Assembly (NCBI GenBank): GCA_026214975.1
Contig: JAOBSW010000228.1
Span: forward strand, 62,001 to 126,000
Length of the DNA: 64,000 nt
Source of the DNA: Gentiana macrophylla
Lineage: Eukaryota > Streptophyta > Magnoliopsida > Gentianales > Gentianaceae
Reading direction: 5' to 3'
Shown here: piece after piece, positions 57,332-64,000 of the stretch
Numbering within the stretch: position 1 is the stretch's first letter
How the letters are laid out: each line of letters begins with the position of its first letter
The notes under the pieces: generated by a model
Told to the model about the DNA's origin: nothing
Databases searched by the model: none
The model's input: only the letters and a program-made list of their open reading frames with translations
Translations under genes and position numbers: made by a program

Positions 57332-58081
57332 AAACCGGGTCATGTTGTTCATCTCTTACACTTTGTCTTCAATACTAGATTTTCTATATATACTGGGTAT
57401 CACACGATGTGCATATCGTTGGAGTATACCAAAGGTTGGGCTGGCCGAAATCCTGGAGCTCCAAGCGGGAACTACAAACAGTGTTTTCTCAGCTGGATGC
57501 ACCCCTCCATCCTTGGTTGGGGTGCAATTCAGGTGTCTTTGTTCCATTTCTCTATTATTGCCTGGAGGTTGCTTGCTGGTTATTGTACTCCCCCTATGTT
57601 TTTCTTGCAGACAGATTATCAATGCGTAGCTCGCATGCGGTTCATCTCTGTGTTTGGCTTTGAGGATCACGCTTCTACCTCGGTTATTGCTGACCAATTT
57701 ACGTACCGGTCATGTCGGAATTTCACTTCCAAGAGGATGCGAAGATTGAAGAAAGCTCACACGAGGATACGATGGGGTGAACGGCAATCTTCTTTCACTT
57801 CCAATTTGAAAGACAACTGACAGAGAACAACCATTTATTTCATGAGGATTTCCACTGATGTATTTATTTTTGGGGTAGTGGTTTTTTCGGTAATGCATAG
57901 AGCGAGTACTCTTCCCTATGTGGTGGATTTTCCTACACTGGATTTGCCACACATAGGGTTTAAGGAGGCCATGCTATGCATTGTATCATGTAAACTTAGG
58001 GCGGGCCGGGATATGGCGAGTACTTTGTAGCTCTTTATTTAATCTTTTAATAAAATAAAATAAAGTGGCTTCAAAAAAAAA
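57325..58081 (+). other. LINE 3' untranslated region and poly(A)
   Basis: About 750 bp ending AATAAAATAAAATAAAGTGG and a 9-base A run (58073-58081). Open frames here (such as 57254-57820) have no recognised domain and overlap the RNase H end in another frame, so I treat them as chance. Confidence 0.75.
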
Positions 58082-58086
58082 TTGCG
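58082..58086. repeat. TSD TTGCG, right copy, LINE
   Basis: Directly after the poly(A); equals 42719-42723. Confidence 0.75.
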
Positions 58087-58854
58087 AAAATGTTTGATCA
58101 GTAAAGCAATTTGTTCCTTTAACTCTTGAGTCTCTTTGATCGTTGAGTCATCTGCTTTGCTTTGCTTGGGTGCAACCAAAGATACATCGGCCTTGTGTGG
58201 CTCAATTTTGTACACACGTCGCCTTCACTGTGTAACTCAAATTGATGAGCTTTTAAATGAGACATCAGTGTCAAGGTGTCGGTTTCTGCAAGATTTATTA
58301 TGCCTTTGAGTACTGATGTGATGATCTTCCATCTTTCAGGTAGACCTCATAAGATTTTCAGACAAACTTATTTCTGTGCATATGTATGTCCCAGTTGTTG
58401 TAGTTCACTGATGATGCTTGAGAATCTATTATCCATTTGATCAATGGATTCACCAGTCTTCATTTTGAAGTTTTCAAATTTCTGTTTAGCAACAGATATT
58501 TGTTTTCTTTGACCGCCTCTAATCTTCATTGATAAGAGCCAATTTGTCCCATATCAGCTTTGATGTTTTGCAGTCTTTGATCCTCATGAACATATTGCTG
58601 TCCAGAGTCTTCAAGATCATATCTTTTGCAACAAAATCCATATTTGCTCTTCTTTTATCATCTTTGGTCCAATCCTTCTTAATTTTCTCTATTATTTTTC
58701 CTTGATCTGCACATATGGCTATCACAGTTATGATCTAGATTGGGCCATCATTGATAACATTCAGTATCTCCCCATGAGTTGCTGCAAGATAAGACAACAT
58801 TCTTATTTTATATTCATCAAAACAATTAACATTGAATACATGTACTTTAGACAT
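58087..58854 (-). pseudogene. Copia I gag, N-terminal part
   Basis: Starts MSKVHVFNVNCFDEYKIRML (ATG at 58852-58854), homologous to Copia II gag. The open piece 58519-58725 has KKDWTKDDKRRANMDFVAKD. Lesions include a TAG near 58736, a frameshift near 58520, and the shared TGA at 58347-58349 between CLKIL and GLPERW. It is joined to 42723 once the LINE is removed. Confidence 0.88.
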
Positions 58855-58986
58855 GAAAATTGAAGAGTTCAAAGTCACATACAAATAGATGTATAGATAA
58901 AACACAGATTTAAAAACTACTTTGAAAGTATGTGATCTTCTTGTTACCCAAAATCAGACCCAAATAGGTTCTGATACTAGGAACAT

Positions 58987-58999
58987 TGCTCTGCTACCA
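58987..58999 (-). other. Copia I primer-binding site
   Basis: On the minus strand TGGTAGCAGAGCA, two bases from the LTR; same T-to-G variant as in element L. Confidence 0.85.
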
Positions 59000-59001
59000 A
59001 T

Positions 59002-60408
59002 TGTTGGTCCTAGAGAAGGTTAAGAATATAGTCATGTGCGGGGGGTGAATGACTATATTAGAGTTTCAAAAACTTTTTTAATCTTAAAAAGCTTTTAGGA
59101 AGCGGATAAGTTCCTTCTTAATAGTTGTTCAAAGTAGATTATACACGTACAGAGTATAAGGAAGATCCAGTAAATAAATAAAGTAAAGTAAAGTGCTGTA
59201 AGCAAATGAACACAAAGGTTTATAGTGGTTCAGGGTTGTGTAATCCCTTAATCCACTCTTCTCCTGTGATTATTGGAGGAATACACTATTGACTTTCACC
59301 AATACAATAGAGTGATTGTCCCTAGCTACACAAGCTTCACAATCTCTAAGACTATCATTCATTGACTACAAAAGTTTCAGTGACTCAGTCTTCAACACTG
59401 CTCCTTGGGAACAAATCCTTCAGGATCTATCACAAAGGGTGCAATTCTTCTCAGGCGATTTGATTCAATTGTTGCAAACAAGTCTGAATAAGATTCACAA
59501 GGGGTAGATCAATCTCAATGCTTGATGTAGATTTGTAGCTCTTAATTCTGTGTTGATATGCTAGATATGTCTTTTTAGTTCAGAGAGAAGGTTTTTTAAT
59601 TTGACAGAGTTTATGCTCTTTTTGTATTATGTATCGTGTGTATCTTGTATTGTGTATTCTTCTTGTTTATCAATACCTTCTATTTATAGCCTTGATTTTC
59701 CTTGAATTTGAAATTTCGTCCGTTGGCTATTTGTTGTGGAGAATAATCCTATATTTAATTCTTGATTCATCCTTGATTAAAATCTCCTTGATTTTAATGA
59801 TCCAGATTTTATTCAAACGTTCTTCATAAAATCCATCATTGATTGATTCTGCATTAATTGCTTGATTTACTTATTTTCCACATTTCTGAGTAAAGTGCAG
59901 ACAGTATGCTTGACTTTGTTGTTTAAGCTGTTGCTTGACCGGCTTAGTGAATCTGCTGTTGAGATATCCTTAACTATTTTTCTTTAATCAGCCGGTTTAG
60001 TTTTTACTTGGCCGTTTTGCTGTTTATTTTCCTTCTTTGATTTTCCAAGCATGCTTGCACTTCACTGACCCTGTATTTTTGTGAGATCTGTGTACACTAA
60101 ATTAAAACAATAGTTTTCATCACTTGAAATGTATCTTAGACTTATCCAAGGTCATCATGCAGATTCCCCGATTATAAGTCACCCATATGTCTTCACTTGA
60201 CTTTTTGCCGGTACTTGGCTGCCTTTATTCTGCCGATCTTCTGTCTTTCACTTAGCCATCCTACTAGTCTAGTACAGTACTTGTCTGACTGAAGTTATAC
60301 AATATGTCAGACTCTAAGTAAAGACTTATACAAATCTTTCTAACTTATTTCAGGCTTGCTATAACAGCTAGTATGACTATCATCAAAACAAATAAAATGT
60401 TCCTAACA
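59002..60408 (-). repeat. Copia I 5' LTR
   Basis: 1407 bp, plus-strand ends TGTTGGTCCTAGAG and TTCCTAACA. Clearly related to, but more diverged from, the Copia II LTRs than those are from each other. TATAAATA on the minus strand at 59681-59688. Confidence 0.9.
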
Positions 60409-60413
60409 GATCA

Positions 60414-60840
60414 ATTATCACCCCACCCCTCACTTATTTTGTTGGGTAGACCTTTCATGAAAAAAGTTAAAACCGAAATTGATGTGGATAACGGTACTCT
60501 TACATTTGAGTTTGATAATAAAATGGTCACATATAACATTTTTGATGATGTAAAGCACCCGGACATTCACGAGTCTGTTTTTCATGTTAGTGTCAATGTG
60601 TATATTGTTGATGATCTTGTTGAAATTAACTTTCAGAAAGAGGGGCTTGAGTTGTTGTATCCAAGGATTTTAATAGGTATGGATGCTCAAAAAGAGGATG
60701 AGGAGGAGTCACTCAAACTTGAGTGGAATAAATGGTTTGAACCTTTTGAGCCGATCCATTCAGAAGAAAGCGAGGACACTTTGGTTTTGAATGAAAAAGA
60801 GAAGTTACGGCCGCGTTGGTATGTATGGGAAGCACCGTGA
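60414..60840 (+). pseudogene. Gypsy D protease C-terminal part
   Basis: LILLGRPFMKKVKTEIDVDN and GTLTFEFDNKMVTYNIF are the end of the plant gypsy retropepsin-like domain (the ILGRPF motif). The frame then runs through an acidic Glu-rich tail to WYVWEAP and TGA at 60838. In Athila elements RT would follow; here it does not. The true 5' part is separated by Copia I; the ATG at 60373 belongs to the Copia I LTR and is not a real start. Confidence 0.8.
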
Positions 60841-62678
60841 ATGAACAAGTTCGTCTAGCCAAAGAAGTAAAAGAAAGGCGCTTATTGGGAGGCAACCCAA
60901 TGTTAAAAAAACAAAAAAAAAAGTGAGGAAACTATGGGTAAATAAATTATGACGTGATCATATCGATTTTAAGGTGTGTTTTTCAGCATTTTTGGGCCGT
61001 GAAACATAGAGTAAATAAATAATGATGTGATCACATCATTTAGGGAGCTGGACTACCAAAAAAAAAAAAGGAAAAAAAACCTGCGTTCCACCTTTACCCA
61101 AGATCCCGTCCTTATCCTACTTTAATTTCCCAGTCATTTACAACAATTCCCAACCCAATTAACCACCCAAAATTAATTACCACCCCAATTAATTCCCAAC
61201 CCTGCTATCCCCTCCCCCGATTAATTGCCCCAAAATTCACACCCTATCCTTGTCTCCCTCCATGAAATTGCTTCACCTTTTCCACCACAATTAACCATAA
61301 TCCACCCATCTCTGGTTCTCCTCTCATTTATCTGAAAAAAAACAAAAAAAAACATATGGCTAGGACCAAGCACGAAGCAAGATTCTTGGGGCGATATGTG
61401 GCAGCTACATCCACCACTACACCACTTTTGTTGATGCACGCTTACTTTAGAACAATTGTTTATAAGTTTTGGGTGGTAAAACCTTTGAACCTTAACGAAA
61501 ACCACTTAAAAGTGAGGTTTACTTGGCCAAAGAGTGCACTCTCTCATTTTTCCTTTGAGTGTTTTCCACACATTCAAATGTCATTCCAGATTTTGCGTTG
61601 ACATACATTTCGAGACCACATTTTTCAGGTTCAGTGCACTTAAATGATTGAGGCACCTGGGCTTTTACCACTTCTAGACCCACTTTTGTTGGCCTACCCA
61701 TACTATATACCCCCTAGTGAGCTCTTCTAGCTTGACCCTTTTCTTTGATTAAACTCCAGAAAACAAACTCGTGGCCTTTTCTTACGAGATCCCACTCTTT
61801 TGTTGACCTTATGGTCAAGGGATTGTATGAATAGAACTATGATTTGAAGAAGATGTACAAAGATGTGAATATTTTAGGATCATGGATAAAATTGTTTGAG
61901 TGGGATGAGAATTGCAAGATTGAAAAGAAATGAAGAAAAAAAGTTGAAAAAAATGAAATTGCAATGAACGAGTGTTGTATATATTGAAGAAGTAGCTTGT
62001 TTCCGTGCATTTTTGCTAAGCTTCTTTGGAAATTATTGTTTGCACTTCTATTCTTAGTTACGAGATGTGATATTTTGGAGCCATCATGTGTGTTCTAGTT
62101 GGAATCATTTATGGTGACTGTAATTATTGAGGTGGTTATTCATACTTTATCCTTGACAATTTATCCCATATTATATTCTTTTACCTACCATATTTCTGAC
62201 CCTAACCCCGTTACAACCCTATGAAAGACCACATGATTTGTGTATTGGATTTGAATGCATAGTGGTGAAGATTTGATTGATATGCAAACCTATGGTAATA
62301 CTTGGGTGGGTGTTGATTTTGAGAGTGTGAAAATTGTCCCTATGCATTTATTTGATTGAGTGATTTCCTGGGAGGACATGTTGAGGTTTGTTGGTTTTTC
62401 CGCTTTGAAGATTTGTGAGTCAATGTGATAATGTGAGTTGTATAAACATTTGTGTGTGGAGTATATTGTTTGATTTCCCTTTGTTTGAGTTATGGCATAT
62501 GAGATGGATGACAAGGTTGGACTTGTTTCATCTGTTTGAATATTCTTGATATTACCTGCATACATGTTAGGACCAATCATCATTCATCATGCATATTTCA
62601 TCTTGCATTTGCATTTCATGGCTTAGTTGAGAATAGTGAGATGCTCGGGGACTAGCATCATTTAAGTGTGAGGGGATT
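60841..62678 (+). other. Gypsy D 3' non-coding region and PPT
   Basis: Begins with AGGCGCTTATTGGGAGGCAACCCAATG (60874-60901; the GGGAGGCAACCCAA palindrome is common after gypsy coding regions in plants, from memory). A C-rich, purine-poor block lies at 61080-61330, then CCTAACCCCGTTACAACCCT near 62202. The PPT AAGTGTGAGGGGATT is at 62664-62678. Short frames inside show no domain. Confidence 0.65.
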
Positions 62679-63165
62679 TGATAGGGACATATTTGGTGGT
62701 ATTTCAAGTGCTTATTCATATTTATTTTGTTGAGAGATACTTTTTTTGGGTTTGTTTTGGATGATTTTCAGGTGTTTGGAGCTCGTGGGTTATAATAGAC
62801 ATAATTGGAATGTTTTGGTGATTTTTAGAGATTTTCAGAGAAAGCTCAAGGTGGGGATAAATGATGAAGGATTTTATGATGTGATCGAACCATTGCGGAA
62901 TGCACTTACGTGTCATCGAGCGTTTTCACCGACCTCGTGCCAGATAGTTGTTATTAATAAAGTGGTCAAGACTTTGTTTTTGTTATTAAGGATTATTATT
63001 ATTATATATTGGTTTATTAGATTTCAGTTTAAATATAAAATAAATAAAAATAAAGAAATAAATGGGCTTGGCCCAACTTAGGACTAGCAACACCAAATAC
63101 ATTAGACGTGAATTGGCTGGAAACCTATCATGGAAGGACGGATAGAAAAGAAAAGTGACGGCTGC
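62679..63165 (+). repeat. Gypsy D 3' LTR, first part
   Basis: Starts TGATAGGGACATATTTGG directly after the PPT, as in Athila/Tat-type LTRs. It is interrupted at 63165 by Copia III. No second LTR copy is available in the window to fix its length. Confidence 0.7.
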
Positions 63166-63641
63166 TGTTAGAAAATGTGACTTGATCTCTCATATGATCT
63201 GACTGAGTACTAAGTCAGCTGAGTACTTAGCAGGGCAAGTCAGTTGAGCAATGTCAGCAGGGGCAAGGTCAGCAGGGAAAATATCAACAGGTTATGTCTG
63301 GTGAGTCAGCTGAGCTGAGTTCACATCTAGGGTATTTTAGTCAATCTTCTAGCATGTTTTATGTCGTCTATGTCTAGGGTTTTCTGACTATAAATACTCA
63401 TCTGTTTTAACCTAGAATATTTGCAGAAGCAGCAGTTAACAGTAGCATCAGCAATTGCGGAAGCAATTGTAGAGTCTATAAAATCTCTAGTGATTATATA
63501 ATGTACTCGTTTCTACCCGTGGACTAGTCGGCATAATGCCGGAAACCACGTTAAATCATGTGTTCGTGTGATTTATGCTTTCTTGATTATTCTTGATTAT
63601 TGCAATCCGTTTCGATCCCTGACGGTCCTGTTATAAAAAAC
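63166..63641 (+). repeat. Copia III 5' LTR
   Basis: Starts TGTTAGAAAATGTGAC. The 3' limit is uncertain, between about 63602 and 63641, just before the PBS. TATAAATA at 63389-63396. A repeated GTCAGC(A/T)G(A/G)G motif occurs five or more times at 63210-63320. Confidence 0.7.
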
Positions 63642-63653
63642 TGGTATCAGAGC
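63642..63653 (+). other. Copia III primer-binding site
   Basis: TGGTATCAGAGC, the exact tRNA-iMet consensus. Confidence 0.92.
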
Positions 63654-63740
63654 GTCGAGGTTATCATTAGGGAATCCAAAATCTATTCGAGTCAGGTTGA
63701 TTGTCACCTTCGGGATCAACGTTATCTTTCAAGAGATCAA

Positions 63741-64000
63741 GATGTCAGGTTAGATATAGAGATTGATAAATTCACGGTAAGAACAATTTCAATCTATGGC
63801 AAATCAAAATGCGTGCTCGCTTAAGAAACTAGGGGTCTGGGCTCCATTGACAAAGACGGTGGATGCAGGAAACGCTGAGATGTTCAATCTGGAGGAGAAA
63901 GCGCATTCAATGATTTTGTTGTGCTTGTCTGATAATGTTATCACTAAAGATGCTGAAGAGGATTCAGCAGCAGGGCTGTGGCTGAAGTTTTTCTGTATAT
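63741..64000 (+). pseudogene. Copia III gag, N-terminal fragment
   Basis: Blocks IEIDKFT, NFNLWQIKMRAR, GVWAPLTKTVDAGNAEMF and EEKAHSMILLCLSDNVIT match the N-terminus of plant copia gag (W...KM, then the LCLSD/EEdSAAGLWLK region). At least two frameshifts lie near 63775 and 63825. The gene runs off the window end. Confidence 0.8.

Larger units (their letters stand above)
42724..58081 (+). mobile_element. 5'-truncated L1-type LINE, split by Copia II
   Basis: LINE sequence is 42724-42910 plus 55267-58081, about 3.0 kb, ending in a short poly(A). It retains RT from just before the GDPLSP motif, the zf-RVT zinc-binding domain and a C-terminal RNase H. The 5' part (ORF1, endonuclease, start of RT) is absent, which is usual for LINE insertions. 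The RT is cut by Copia II. Confidence 0.9.
1..60408 (-). mobile_element. Copia I: Ty1/copia retrotransposon, 3' end outside window, split by two nested insertions
   Basis: Copia element read on the minus strand, so its 5' LTR lies at the right (59002-60408) and its 3' end is left of base 1. Its own sequence is in three pieces: 1-2300, 42452-42723 and 58087-60408. The pieces align in order with Copia II (same family, 42911-55261): gag N-terminus, zinc knuckle, coiled linker, protease and integrase. The gaps are explained by element L (TSD TGAAC) and a LINE (TSD TTGCG). Coding frames carry stops and frameshifts, so it is defective. The outer right TSD candidate is GATCA at 60409-60413; its partner is outside the window. 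Confidence 0.9.
60409..63165 (+). mobile_element. Gypsy D: 3' part of a gypsy-type element, host of Copia I
   Basis: Protease-like tail, 1.8 kb non-coding, PPT and the first 487 bp of a 3' LTR. No RT or integrase lies between protease and PPT, so D is probably a gag-protease-only (non-autonomous) derivative, unless pol was deleted. The upstream half is outside the window, left of Copia I. Confidence 0.7.

Noticed and set aside
57254..57820. 188-aa ORF in the LINE 3' region
   Set aside because: It overlaps the RNase H end in another frame, has no recognisable domain and lies in the 3' UTR; competing frames there are equally open.
61356..61601. ORF starting MARTKHEAR, which resembles the histone H3 N-terminus
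   Set aside because: The resemblance stops after about six residues; no histone fold follows, and it lies in the non-coding tail of gypsy D.

Overview
This window is plant nuclear DNA, almost certainly from a eudicot. It is built entirely of retrotransposons; I found no host gene, rRNA, true tRNA, CRISPR array or bacterial-type feature. The evidence is Ty1/copia and Ty3/gypsy pol domains, primer-binding sites for plant initiator-Met and Asp tRNAs, an L1-type plant LINE with zf-RVT and RNase H domains, and 5-bp target-site duplications (TSDs). The downstream extra ORF of the Copia II element resembles, from memory, ORFs seen in asterid copia elements; that taxonomic hint is weak.

The layout is a set of nested insertions. 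The outermost element is a gypsy (D, + strand), seen at 60409-63165. Copia I (- strand) sits in D and runs from before base 1 to 60408. Copia I is split twice. (1) At 2301-42446 it holds copia element L (+ strand, TSD TGAAC). L contains an Athila-type gypsy A (7004-28545, + strand, TSD GTGAT). Gypsy A contains a non-autonomous gypsy-type element B (16083-23163, + strand, TSD GTAAC). L also contains a decayed copia C (30957-40364, - strand). (2) At 42724-58081 Copia I holds a 5'-truncated LINE (+ strand, TSD TTGCG). The LINE holds a nearly complete Copia II (42911-55261, - strand, TSD GGGAT). At the right edge a further copia (III, + strand) begins at 63166, inside what looks like the 3' LTR of gypsy D.

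Copia I and II belong to one family and can be compared directly. Copia II has both LTRs, PBS, PPT, gag, protease, integrase, RT and RNase H, plus a large extra sense ORF between pol and the 3' LTR. Gypsy A keeps gag, protease, RT, RNase H and integrase with several frame breaks. L, C and B have no intact genes. D shows a protease-like tail and then only non-coding sequence.

The main oddities are these: a 3.3-kb copy of gypsy A's own 5' flank lies just upstream of its 3' LTR; copia C has a similar extra block beyond its right LTR; a row of short hairpins lies in the C leader; two convergent tRNA-like modules with T-rich tails lie in the L leader; two nonsense codons are shared at the same positions by Copia I and II; and one-base CAG/CGAG differences recur between sister repeats and may be consensus errors.
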